From positions 8,479-52,688 of the forward strand of contig CACRSC010001919.1 of the NCBI GenBank assembly GCA_902651635.1: DNA of 44,210 bases, read 5' to 3'. The DNA is from Mastigamoeba balamuthi (taxonomy: Eukaryota; Evosea; Mastigamoebida; Mastigamoebidae). A program made the translations under genes and the position numbers. This document shows, piece by piece, positions 31,433 through 40,599 of the stretch (the stretch's first letter is position 1; each line of letters opens with the position of its first letter). Under the pieces are notes generated by a model, which was given only the letters and a program-made list of their open reading frames with translations, was not told where the DNA came from and ran no database searches.

Positions 31433-32342
31433 CTACTGGGACTTGGGGCTGTCCTTGACGAGGGGGAGGGCGGCGATCATCTGGGAGCGGACGAGCTGCA
31501 TGAGCTGCTCCGGGGTGCGGCCGGCGCTGCTGACGGGGTCGAGGACGTGCGCGCGGAAGGTGCCGGGGTGGACCTCGAGCCTGCGGTCGTCAAAGAGGTG
31601 CGCGTCGCTGATGACGATCGGCACCACAGGCACCCCCGCCTCGCACGCCACCTGGAACGCCCCCAGCTTGAACGGCCCCAGCGGCTCGCTCTGGTCCTCC
31701 TGCATCCACCTCCTGTGCCCCTCGGGGAACACCTGCGCGCCATCCGCCATCCCCCCGTTCCCGCTTCAGAAGATTCCAAAATTGATTGAATCCAAAAATA
31801 TCCCGAAGATAGCAATATCCCGGGATTATTCCCGATCGAATCTAATCTGGGAAAAGGCCGATCTGGATCTGGCGGAGGGGGCGCGCCTGGATGTCGACGC
31901 CTTGGCGGAGGAGGCGGACGCAGCGGTCGAGGGAGCGGCGGTTGGCGCGGCGGACGGCGTCGCCGGGGCCCCTGTAGACCCAGACCTGGCCGAGGAGGAG
32001 CTGCGTGAGGCCGACGGGGCCCATGAGCAGCACGGCGCGCTTCATGAGCGTCCGCGGGTGGCGCGGGCCCAGCAGCCACACGAAGAGGTGGTCCCAGTTG
32101 GTCTCGTGGTTGACGCAGAAGACGCAGGGCCCGCGCAGGGCCCCCACGTCGGCGCCCGTCACGCGGCTGCCGAAGAAGAGGCCGCTCACCAGCGCGTTGT
32201 ACGCCCAGAACACCCGGTACAGCGCCCCCCGCCGCACGCGGTCCACCGCTGCCACCCACGGCAGCAGCGCCACCAGCACCGCGTCCACCGCCACGTGCAG
32301 CGCCAGGTACACCCCCACAAACACCACAAACCGCACGTTCAT
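31433..32342 (-). CDS. 1-acyl-sn-glycerol-3-phosphate acyltransferase-like (PlsC/LPLAT) membrane protein, two exons with a GC-AG intron
   Basis: Exon 1 (32342-31887) joins exon 2 (31732-31433) across a 154-bp intron in phase 0, giving about 251 residues. The join restores QGVDIQVFPEGHRR, which aligns with the usual acyltransferase motif spacing and requires a GC donor (CAG|GCGCGC). Motif I is NHETNWD (residues 78-84), with His and Asp as the catalytic dyad; motif III is FPEG (154-157); motif IV is VPVVPIVI. The N-terminus has hydrophobic segments (VVFVGVYLALHV, AVLVALLPWV). The expected reaction is acyl transfer from acyl-CoA to a lysophospholipid at the ER membrane; the exact acceptor cannot be told. 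FPEGH replaces the common FPEGT. The intron is AT-rich and carries GGATATT elements like promoter regions elsewhere in the window. Confidence 0.8.
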
Positions 32343-32666
32343 CTCTCCCGCTGCTGGCTCGTTCCACAAATATCCTGACGTCAGATGACCCCTCTGTATC
32401 TCCGTATCTCCCCCGGGATATCCGCATGCGGGTCGGTCGGTTGGCTCTGGTCGGTGCCAGTTGCCACAGCGGGAGATCAGCGCGTGGCAGGCGGTTGGTT
32501 GGGCGGCTTGTTGTCTGTGGCTGTGTATGACGGGGGGGTCTGCGGCCCTCCTGTGCCCCCCACTGCGGCCCGTGGCCTCCGGCTCTGTGTCTGTGTTGGT
32601 GGCCGATCGCGTGGCGCGTGGCTGTCACGCCAACGTCGCGTCACGTCACGTCAACGTCACGTCGCG
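32343..32666. promoter_or_regulatory. Upstream region of the acyltransferase and 3' flank of the acidic-protein gene
   Basis: On the minus strand the acyltransferase ATG at 32342 is preceded by GGATATTT (32368-32375) and GATATC (32417-32422). From about 32627 to 32667, directly after the stop of the next minus-strand gene, runs a tract of overlapping ACGTCACGTCA units. Confidence 0.45.
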
Positions 32667-33263
32667 TCAGACCGCCTTGTGCTTCTTGGCGCAGGGCTGC
32701 TGGGCGCTGCCGCACGAGTCGCGCTTCTTCTCGTGCCTCTCCCCCGCGCCCTCGTCGCCCTCGTCGCCGTCGCCGTCGGCCTCTGCGTCCTCGTACTCGG
32801 CGTCGTCGTCGTCGTCGTCGCCGTCGTCCTGGCCGGGGGCCCCGTACTTGGCGATGAGCTCCTCGATGGGGATCTCCTTGTCCTGCTCCAGCTGCGCGAT
32901 CTCGTCCTCGTCGCGCTTGAACTCCTCTGCGCGCGCGCGTTGTTTGGTGGCCCAACGGTCAGACTTCCGCCGTGGCTGCATTCCCCCGTCCAGTGCCCAC
33001 CGCCCACAGCCCCACCGTGCAGCTGATGCGACTTTTTCAAGGAGCGCTCGGTGCGGTGCGGTGGGGGCGGTGGCCCGGGAGAGGGGGGAGAGAGGCACGG
33101 AGGCTGCGCGCTGGGCGAGGGGGGTCGGCGTACGCTCGGCCTCCTCGATGGTGGACTCGTCGTCCTCCTCGTCCTCCACCTCGAACTCCTCGTCCTCCTC
33201 CTCACCCTCGGCGTCGGCGGGCGCGCAGGCGGCCGCCGCGGCTACAACGTCGTCCTCGGCCAT
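32667..33263 (-). CDS. Small acidic nuclear protein with a SWR1/SRCAP (PIE1)-like motif, two exons
   Basis: Exon 1 (33263-33134) and exon 2 (32926-32667) join in phase 1 across a 207-bp intron (donor GTACGC), giving about 129 residues. The spliced product has two acidic tracts around DDESTIEEAEQEF and EIAQLEQDKEIPIEELIAKY. The TIEE then IxxLxxxxEIPIEELxxxY order resembles the region before the ATPase domain in SWR1-type remodelers (yeast Swr1, human SRCAP, plant PIE1), where it is linked to H2A.Z-H2B handling. Here it stands alone with no ATPase. The C-terminus is CAKKHKAV, a possible nuclear localisation signal. A stand-alone histone chaperone or an adaptor is an inference. It shares a 285-bp divergent promoter with RPS20. 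The ATG at 33263 is the first codon of the acidic frame. Confidence 0.65.
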   Translation of the reverse strand: MAEDDVVAAAAACAPADAEGEEEDEEFEVEDEEDDESTIEEAERTPTPLAQRAASVPLSPLSRATAPTAPHRALLEKVASAARWGCGRWALDGGMQPRRKSDRWATKQRARAEEFKRDEDEIAQLEQDKEIPIEELIAKYGAPGQDDGDDDDDDAEYEDAEADGDGDEGDEGAGERHEKKRDSCGSAQQPCAKKHKAV

Positions 33264-33547
33264 GGTGCGGTGGCGGTCGCGGTGGGTCTGTGGCGGTCGC
33301 TGGCTCGCTGCGGGGGGCGGCACGCGCGCGTTGGGGCTGCGTTGGCTTAATTAAATCCCGCGCCAAAAATCTCGCGGGGCTGATGATGCCATTTTCCGTG
33401 CGCTGTTGATGTCAACTCTGACGCGATTGCGAATTGCGGGGCGCGCGGGTGAAAAGATTTCGGGGCGGGGGCCCTGGGCGCTTGTGAAAGAGAGCCGCGG
33501 GCCCTACACAGGTCAGAGGAGAGATCCCTTCGCCAACCCCGAGCACA
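33264..33547. promoter_or_regulatory. Divergent promoter of the acidic nuclear protein and RPS20
   Basis: The 284-bp region lies between divergent starts. It contains TTAATTAAATCCCGCG near 33347-33362 and GAAAAGATTTCGGGGCG near 33451-33467, the only AT-rich patches. No canonical TATA box is evident. Confidence 0.4.
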
Positions 33548-34242
33548 ATGTCCGCCGTCGTCCCCCCGCCCTACGTCAAGAAGCCCGCCGCCGCCGAGGC
33601 CGCGCACACGCCGTTCCACCGCATCCGCATCACCCTCACGAGCCGCAACCCCAAGAACCTCGAGAAGGGTCCGCTCCCCTCGCCTCATCCCAACGCCACG
33701 TCCCACGTCGCATCAGCCCCTGCCACATCCCCATCCCACGCCTCATCACCTCCTGTCGAATCCACATCCACACCCACACCACCGCGATATGTGAATCTCA
33801 CGGTATCGGCACCGCGCAGTCTGCGCCGATCTGATCAACGGCGCGCGCAAGCAGAACCTGACGGTCAAGGGCCCCGTCCGCATGCCCACCAAGTTCCTGC
33901 GCATCGTCACCCGCAAGACCCCTTGCGGTGAGGGCAGCAAGACCTGGGACCGCTACGAGATGCGCATCCACAAGCGCGTCATCGACCTCGAGTCGCCCTC
34001 GGACCTCGTCAAGCAGATCGTGCGATTCCTTTATCTCCCCAATATCTCCTCCCTCGGCTGATTCTTGGAATCTGGGCCGCTGCTGATGCGACGTTTGACT
34101 CACCCGCCGACTCGCGCAGACCTCGATCTCGATCGAGCCCGGGGTGGAGGTCGAGGTGACCATCGCCCACGGCGGCGCGGACAAGCCCAAGGCCAAGCCC
34201 GCCCCCAAGAAGGCCGCCGCGCCTGCCAAGTCGTCGCAGTAG
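33548..34242 (+). CDS. RPS20: 40S ribosomal protein S20 (uS10), three exons
   Basis: Exons are 33548-33668, 33820-34019 and 34120-34242, giving 147 residues, with 151-bp and 100-bp introns (donors GTCCGC and GTGCGA, acceptors GCGCAG). The product is the cytosolic small-subunit head protein uS10. It matches eukaryotic S20 throughout: [17 protein letters not shown], then [59 protein letters not shown] and [16 protein letters not shown] lineage-specific tail rich in K, P and A (about 25 residues) follows where animal S20 ends. Because this protein is so conserved, its exon joins are secure, which makes its donors strong evidence for the unusual splice consensus in this genome. Confidence 0.97.
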
Positions 34243-35174
34243 ATTTTCTGCCTGCGTTGACGTGGAATGATCTGGTTGTCGCATCAGATGTCTCCACCCT
34301 CCCACCTCCGCGCTCCTCTCTTGCCGAAAAAACGAACGGGCGGAGGGCGCCGATGTGATGGCCCCTCCGCTGCCCCAACAAACGATGCCCCTTAACAAAA
34401 CTACTCGCGTCGGACAGCTCAGCTCTGTGCAATCTTGCGATATTTTGACATGTGTGCTTCCGATTCATCTGACACGTCACAAGACTGTTGTCTGTGTTCT
34501 GTCTGTCGGGTGTGTCGCTACCTCCGTCTCACGTCTTTGATCGCCCTGTCAGCTTGTTGCCACTGTCGTGTGTGGACAACTTGTACCGGTTGCTGTGGCC
34601 ACTGTCGTGGCGTCCCACGCCGCCCAGTGAGCGCAGAGACAGAGGCCACTCCTACCATGCAGCAGTGCACGGCCTCCTGCGGGACGCAGCGCTGCCGTTC
34701 CCCGTGCCTCTGGGGCTGGTGTCCCCGCGTGTCGCATCTCTAGCTGTCTCATCGCTGCCTGCCTCTGGTCTGCCTCTGCCTCGTCGGGGCTGACTGCATC
34801 GCCCGCAGTTCATTTCTTGCTCTGTGTTCTCTCTGGTCTGCGGAACGTGGCCCAGTGCCGGTGCGAGCCGTCGCTCCGTGGTCCATCTGCCAGTGCCACC
34901 GCTCTAGCACTGAGTTCTTGGTGCGAACCGCTTGTTCACGGGTCAGCCACCGAACCGACAACCGTGCAAGTGGCAGCTGAGCACTGCGCCCAAGCGCAGC
35001 ACACAGGACGCCTGCCCCTGTGCCACCGAGCGCCGTCGCTGTGAGCAGGTGCACACAAGGCCCCAATGGATGCCACCAAGGCCTTGTTGTTGTCCCTACG
35101 TGCCACGTCACGCCACGTCACACTCAGCGTCCAGCCGCAGCAGCAGCAGCAGCAGCTGGCGGGGTGTCGCCACG
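34243..35174. other. Convergent intergenic region, no gene seen
   Basis: 930 bases lie between RPS20 (+) and an unknown gene (-). They are T- and GT-rich around 34480-34620 with no convincing open frame, and no tRNA or snRNA signature was found by eye. The stretch 35098-35135, in the 3' flank of the minus-strand gene, is a CACGTCACGCCACGTCAC-type tract, followed by a (CAG)n run near 35139-35156. Confidence 0.5.
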
Positions 35175-35891
35175 TCACCAGTCGGCGGCGCCGTGCTGGG
35201 CGAGGTCGAGGCGCCACCTGTCGAGGGCCCTCGCGACGCCCGCGGGCTGGCGGGCGACGCCTGCGGCCAGGAGGTGCTCGGCGAGGGCGCGGACGCCGCC
35301 GAAGGCCTCGCGCTGGCCCAGCACGAGGCAGCAGAGGCCCATCTTGTACAGCCGCACGGGCCACTCGGCCCACCGCTGGCCCTCGCCCCGCTCGCCCTCG
35401 CCCAGCGCGCGGCGCTCGCCCAGCAGCCAGCCCCAGCCAGGCACGNGCACGACGCAGCAGAGGCCCATCTTGTACAGCCGCACGGGCCACTCGGCCCACC
35501 GCTGGCCCTCGCCCCGCTCGCCCTCGCCCAGCGCGCGGCGCTCGCCCAGCAGCCAGCCCCACGCCAGGCACGCCAGCCCCACGCCCCGCACCAGCAGCGC
35601 CCCGAACGCGGCGTCCCGGCGCAGCGCCCGCGCCATGGCCGCCGTCAGCTGGTAGTCGGCGCCGTGGCCCGCGCTGGGCCGGTCGACGGGGAACGCCCAC
35701 CAGTCGTAGTGCGACGCGTGGAAGAGCCCCCAGCGCCCCGCGGCCGCCCACGCCTCGAACTGCGCCACCTGCGCCGCGTGCGCCCGCTCGATGCCCCGCA
35801 GCCGCCGCTCTTCCGCCCCCGTCAGGCCCTCCCGCGGCGGCGTCCCCGCCCCGTCGCTCCGCGTGCGCGCTCGTGTGGGCGCGGCGTCCAT
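35175..35891 (-). CDS. Uncharacterised protein with a HASHYDWWAFPVD motif; coding sequence inflated by a gap duplication
   Basis: As assembled the frame is 239 codons including the one spanning the N at 35446. Segments 35447-35572 and 35321-35445 encode the same stretch (WGWLLGERRALGEGERGEGQ) twice. Removing one copy plus the N takes out 126 bases, 42 codons, and keeps the frame, so the real protein is probably about 196 residues. Visible features are an N-terminal charged helix (EERRLRGIERAHAAQV), the conserved-looking HASHYDWWAFPVD and GADYQLTAAMARALRRD, and a hydrophobic LLVRGVGLACLAWGWLL segment that could be a buried or membrane helix. I do not recognise the family. It is divergent from LRR gene F. 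Confidence 0.55.
   Translation of the reverse strand: MDAAPTRARTRSDGAGTPPREGLTGAEERRLRGIERAHAAQVAQFEAWAAAGRWGLFHASHYDWWAFPVDRPSAGHGADYQLTAAMARALRRDAAFGALLVRGVGLACLAWGWLLGERRALGEGERGEGQRWAEWPVRLYKMGLCCVVXVPGWGWLLGERRALGEGERGEGQRWAEWPVRLYKMGLCCLVLGQREAFGGVRALAEHLLAAGVARQPAGVARALDRWRLDLAQHGAADW
35321..35572. repeat. Direct copies (35321-35445 and 35447-35572) flanking a single N: probable unmerged contig overlap
   Basis: About 125 bases are repeated on both sides of the N at 35446, differing only slightly (GCACGAGG versus GCACGACG at the left ends, and a short indel at the right ends). The arrangement is the same as at the N at 2021. I infer an assembly artefact. Confidence 0.85.
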
Positions 35892-36283
35892 CTCTCTCGC
35901 GATCCCAGCCGACTACAGAGATACGCGGATCAGGCGGCGGTGCCTGGCGTCATCGGTGACGTCGCCGCGATGACGACGACGATGCACGCACCAACGCCAA
36001 CGACCACAAGGCGGAGCGGCCGTGACAGGCACAGGACCGGTGGGACGGGCTGGGAGACGGGGAAGACGAAGTTGGATCGCAGAGCGAGCACAGCGGGTAG
36101 AGGGGTGCAGAGATATCAACGGTTCTCCAGCGCCTGATTCTTCTGTCGTGCCGTCAGCAGACAAGTGCACTCTCTTGTTCTGCACTTGTGCGCAGCGCGC
36201 TGTCGCAGCAGGCAGGTCGCCCACTGCCCCTTAGCGCAGAGCTCACTTCTGCGCGCCTCGTGCAGGGCGAGTATTGCGGAACA
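35892..36283. promoter_or_regulatory. Divergent intergenic region with GATATCAACGG element
   Basis: 392 bases lie between divergent starts. GATATCAACGG at 36112-36122 is identical to the element at 3800-3810 upstream of the TLC gene. GATATC itself is palindromic and could serve both directions. Confidence 0.4.
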
Positions 36284-38229
36284 ATGGCTTCGAGGAGGGC
36301 GTGCCAGCTGTGCCGCGGCAGCGCAGCAGCAGCAGCAGCAGCAGCGAGCACAGCACGCTCTCTGGCGCTGCTGGTGTGCGTAGCGGCCGTGTGTGCAGGG
36401 CGCATGGCGGCGGCGACGCCGGCGGAGGAGGTGCGGGCGCTGTGCGACTGGTACACGAGCACCAACGTGTCGACGAGCTTCAGCGCGTGGTCCGACCCCT
36501 GCAACTGGACGAGCCCCTGCGCCGCGCAGCTGCACGGAGTCCGCTGCATCGGGGGCTCCGTGGTGTCCCTGTGCGATCGCGGGGGGCAGCAGCGCCGCCC
36601 TTGGCACTGACACACGCGGGCAACACAGAGAGCTCGAGTGCAGGAAGCTGTCGGGGACCATACCGCCCAGCATAGCGCTCCTCAGAAACCTCACGCACCT
36701 GTGCGCTGCCCTGCACACAGAGCGCAGCAGTGCCAGCACGGGGGGGCTCACACGGCAGGGCGCTGCAGGTCCTTGTGGGACAACAAGCTCAGCGGGACAA
36801 TCCCGCCGTCGATCGGCAGCCTGCAGAAGCTCGTCATCGTGTGCGCTCCACAGCTGGGCCCTCGACCGCCCGGCCCGTGTGTCTGAGCCAGCTTGCCACA
36901 CAGGAGTCTGAAGATCAACCGCATCAGCGGCCCCATACCCCCGGCCATCGGCAACCTCAGAGGGCTGGTCTACCTGTGCGATCGCCATCCCAATCGAATG
37001 ACCCGCTGACGAGCACTCACACGCACAGGTACCTCTTCCGGAACAACCTGAGTGGGACCATCCCCCCGTCCGTCGGCTCCCTCAGGAGCCTCAACTTCCT
37101 GTGCGTGCTTTTTTCTTTTTGCCTTAGCCCGCAGACCCACGAGACGCAGGCTGCTCGGCCAGAACCAGATCAGTGGCACAATCCCGGCCTCCATCGGCCG
37201 CCTGCGGCGCGTGGCCACAATGCACGTGGGGACTCAGCGGAGGGCGCACCCTAACGATCCAAGCAGAGACCTCTACCAGAACAGGCTGAGCGGGACCATC
37301 CCCCCCACCATAGGGAACCTGACCAACCTCGGCGTCCTGTACTCCCACCCACCCCCTGCTGGTGTCGGGACGGGTCGGCCCAGCCTCACTCGTTCCGCCC
37401 AGGGACCTCCGCGAGAACCTCCTGAGCGGCACCATTCCAGCGAGCATCGGGCGCCTCGTCCATTTGGACCACCTGTGCGCCGAGCCATCGCGCCACTCGC
37501 GTCTCACTGGCCCACCGCACTGCAGGAACCTGAGCCACAACCAGCTCAGCGGGACTTTGCCGGCTTCCATCGGCGGACTGCGCAGCCTGCGCACTCTGTG
37601 CGACTCCGTCTGTCCGACGTGGCTGACTCGCGGGGCACCACAGGAACGTGGCATACAACAGCCGCCTGGCAGGGCGCGTCCCCCAGGGGCAGTGTGACAA
37701 CAAGATGCTGAGCTACGCGTCTGCGTGCTCTGGCACAGGCCTCTGTGCCGCGGGCTGCAGCGCTCCGGCTCTGCGGGACTGTCCCGGCTGCTGCACGGCG
37801 GAGCTGCCAGCCACGGCCCTCGGCTGGGGCACGTGCGCGCCAGACATGGGCGACGCCAGCTGCTCACTGGCGTGCGCCCCTGGCCACGACGCTGTGCCCG
37901 GCGTGTGCGCGGGCGGGGCGTGGAGAGCAGCGCCGTCGTGCCGGGCGAGGCCCTGCAGCCCCAGCAGCGGGGCGCTGCCAGAGGGGGCGACCGGGTGGGG
38001 CAGCTGCGGGGCGGAGGTCGGCAGCGGGACGCAGTGCGAGCTCGAGTGCGCCGGGGGGCGTGCAGCTGTGGCGGGCAGCTGCTCCGAGGGCACGTGGCGT
38101 GAGGCCCCCGCATGCAGAGCAGGGACTGCCACTGCCAGCACGTCGGGGTCGCCCCACCTGAGCGCAGGCCTCGGCTGTGCTCTCGTGGGCATTGCAGCGC
38201 TCTCTCTGGCGCGAGCCAGTGGCGCTTGA
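36284..38229 (+). CDS. LRR/sushi-like surface protein F: eight 72-nt LRR exons, two 6-Cys repeats, GPI-like tail
   Basis: Exons are 36284-36570, 36629-36700, 36769-36840, 36904-36975, 37029-37100, 37150-37221, 37267-37338, 37403-37474, 37526-37597 and 37644-38229, giving 482 residues. Exon 1 has a signal peptide (SLALLVCVAAVCAG) and the LRR cap DPCNWTSPC. The eight middle exons are each exactly 72 nt, one LRR each (for example KLSGTIPPSIGSL, NLSGTIPPSVGSL, RLSGTIPPTIGNL), all with phase-2 introns. The last exon has RLAGRVPQGQC, two six-cysteine repeats and the tail LSAGLGCALVGIAALSLA, a good GPI signal. The sixth intron starts GCACGT, a GC donor; most others start GTGCG. No cytoplasmic domain exists, so any signalling must go through partners. 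Confidence 0.85.
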
Positions 38230-38309
38230 CCCGCACAACGACAGCAACAGCGATGGCCTCCCACAGCAAGTGAGCGACTGACCGCACTGGCCGAATCACT
38301 GTTCCTTTG
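38230..38309. other. Short convergent spacer
   Basis: 80 bases lie between the stop of LRR gene F (+) and the stop of the F-box gene (-). Nothing is recognised in it. Confidence 0.5.
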
Positions 38310-40599
38310 TTATTTGCTCTCTGCGGGCGATGCTTGTGGCGAGACGTCCCACAGCCTGCACGCAACATCTCCAAAAATGTACCCCGTCACTGGGCGCTCG
38401 AGAGTGACGTAGCGCGCCGCTGAGAACCGGACAGTGACGAAGCGCAGGCCTGTCTTGCGCGAGAAAGCGCACATTCTCAGATCCGTCGGTGGGGCGTACT
38501 GGTACTTATCTCTGTAGGTCACGAACACCGACCACCGGCGCAGCGAGCCCAGCACGGCCATCATGTCCTGGTCCTGCAGCAGCTCCTCCCACAGCCCCAC
38601 GTCGTAGCGCAGCTCAAAGCACAGCTCCGACAGGTGCAGCTTCCTGACCCCGGCGCAGACCCTGCCGACGCTGACGGCACTCCGCTGGTCGAAGTAGGGA
38701 TTCGGGAGTATGCGGAGCACGAGCCGCGTCAGGGACCGCGGTGCCGCGTTCGCAAGAGTATCCAGGCACGCGTACAGCTCCGCCGGGTCGTACTCGATCA
38801 GCAGAGAGATGTAGCGCAGCTCGGAGAACATGGGCAGCAGCAGCATCCCTCTGAGCAGCGCCGGGTTGCCGAGCCTGAGCCCGTCGGCACGCAGCGCAGT
38901 GGGGACAGGCTCGAACTCGAGAGGACCCTTGTAGCACAACGCATAGCACTCGGCCAAGTCGACGAACAGAGGCGCCGACGTCCGCAGGGCGGCGAGAAGG
39001 TCGAGCAGCTGCTGGCAGACAACTCTCGACTGGACGAGGCGCAGCTGGTGGCACAGTGAGAGGAAGCGGGCCAGCTGGCTCCCGTCGGGAGACAACTCGA
39101 CCTCAGTCAGGGATATCCTCGTGGGGTTGCAGGCGAGTATCATTTCCACCATCTTGGGACTGAGGGACAGAAGCCGTGGATGAGGGTAATCCACACGTTC
39201 GATGCTGCAGCAGGTCCCGGCCATGATACCATTCGCCTCTGGGCACTCCCACACACGGAGATTCGGGCACTGCAGCGCGACAGCCTGCGCGAACCTGCGG
39301 AACTCTTCGACCACTGGGTTGCCCCTGTCATCGGGGTCGGGGTCGTGGTGGCCATATATCATGCCCCTTCTATCTTCCTTGATGTGCTCGAGGTGGGGCA
39401 GCTGGACTGTGCCACCGGAGATCAGCCGGGCCAGCGGCCTGGCGAAGGCGTAGCGCCTCTCGCGGACGATCTCGTCGCTGCAGTTCATCTCGACCCTCCT
39501 GAGCGCCACAGCATGGCCAGCCACCGACGCCGCAGCCTCGACGACGCCATCGACAAAGGCCTCGAGACACTCGGTTGTGCAGGGCCACCCGGCGCCCTCG
39601 AGGGGCACCTGCTGTTCGTCTCTTGGAGCGTCGGCTTCGGTGGGCCTTCTGAGGTTGTAGTAGCCCAGCCAATCGTAGAAGTCACGGTCCTCGTGGATGT
39701 TGTCCAGCCAATCAGAGTCGTCACGGTCCTCACCCTCGGTGCTCTCTTCCTTCTTGTCCGCTGGGGCGACGGCGGCGGGCTCTCCGGAGCGCTCGCGGCG
39801 CCTCCTCTCTGTCTCGAGGACGTAGCGCATGCCGTACTCGCTCCATGGGCCTGAGAACCGGATCGAGACGTCCTGGAGCTGCACCCCTCGGGCCCTGCCA
39901 AGCGCTCTGAACGCTCCGAAGAGCGCCGGCATCTGGGCGACGAAGTCTGACCGGCGGGGTGCGGAGAACCGCAGGTCGAAGCCCCGCAGGTGCTCGAGCC
40001 TCGCCAGCTCACCGACAGCGCTCTCAGCCTCGACGGGGCAGTGGGACGTTATCGTCTCGAGCAGGGGCATGGCCGCTGCGATGCCCGAGAGGTCCAGTCT
40101 GCGTTGGTGGCCAGAGTGCAATGGCATCCGCGGACAACGTCGGCGTGAGTCGATTGATAAAGGGGTGGGACGAGGGGGAGGAGCAGAGCACGCAGGCAGG
40201 CATGATCACAAGGCAGCCGAGAATGAGCAAGAGAGAGAGAGAGGAGAGAGGAGAGGCAAAGGGGAAGCGCACACGAAGTCGTGGGACGGGCCCTCTCCGT
40301 CTTCTGTTGGGTTGCGCGTCCGGTCGAACGCAGACGAGCAGCTCGCGGACGTGCCGAGCGCCCGGGCTGCTCTCCAGGAGGGAGCGCACGCGGGCGCGCG
40401 TGGAGGGGGTGGGGGGCACGGGCACGACGACGGAGCGCCAGAGGGACTCGGAGAGGCAGAGGCGGCGCGCATGGCGGCACGTGCGCGAGAGGGCTGTGCG
40501 GGAGGCTCGGTCCAGGAGGGCCACAATGCACGGCGCGGCAACGAGCTCGGGCAGGCTGGCCAGGCAGCACTCGGCGGTGTCGCTGCTCTCTGAGGCCAT
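38310..40599 (-). CDS. F-box protein with a long leucine-rich C-terminal region, two exons
   Basis: The ATG at 40599 opens an F-box: LPELVAAPCIVALLDRAS then LSRTCRHARRLCLSESLW. This is the Skp1-binding module that recruits substrates to SCF ubiquitin ligases. One intron lies between about 40316 and 40098. The acceptor CGCAG before LDLSG needs a phase-2 donor, and only GC-type donors (for example GCAACC at 40315) fit; a GTGTGC donor paired with a later acceptor is an alternative. Exon 2 encodes about 595 residues in irregular leucine-rich segments (VQLPHLEHI, CPNLRVWECP, FSELRYISLLI, VRKLHLSELCFEL) with an acidic insert (KKEESTEGEDRDDSDW). The substrate is unknown. The LRRs are of the irregular F-box kind, unrelated in pattern to the neighbouring LSGTIP family. 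Confidence 0.7.
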
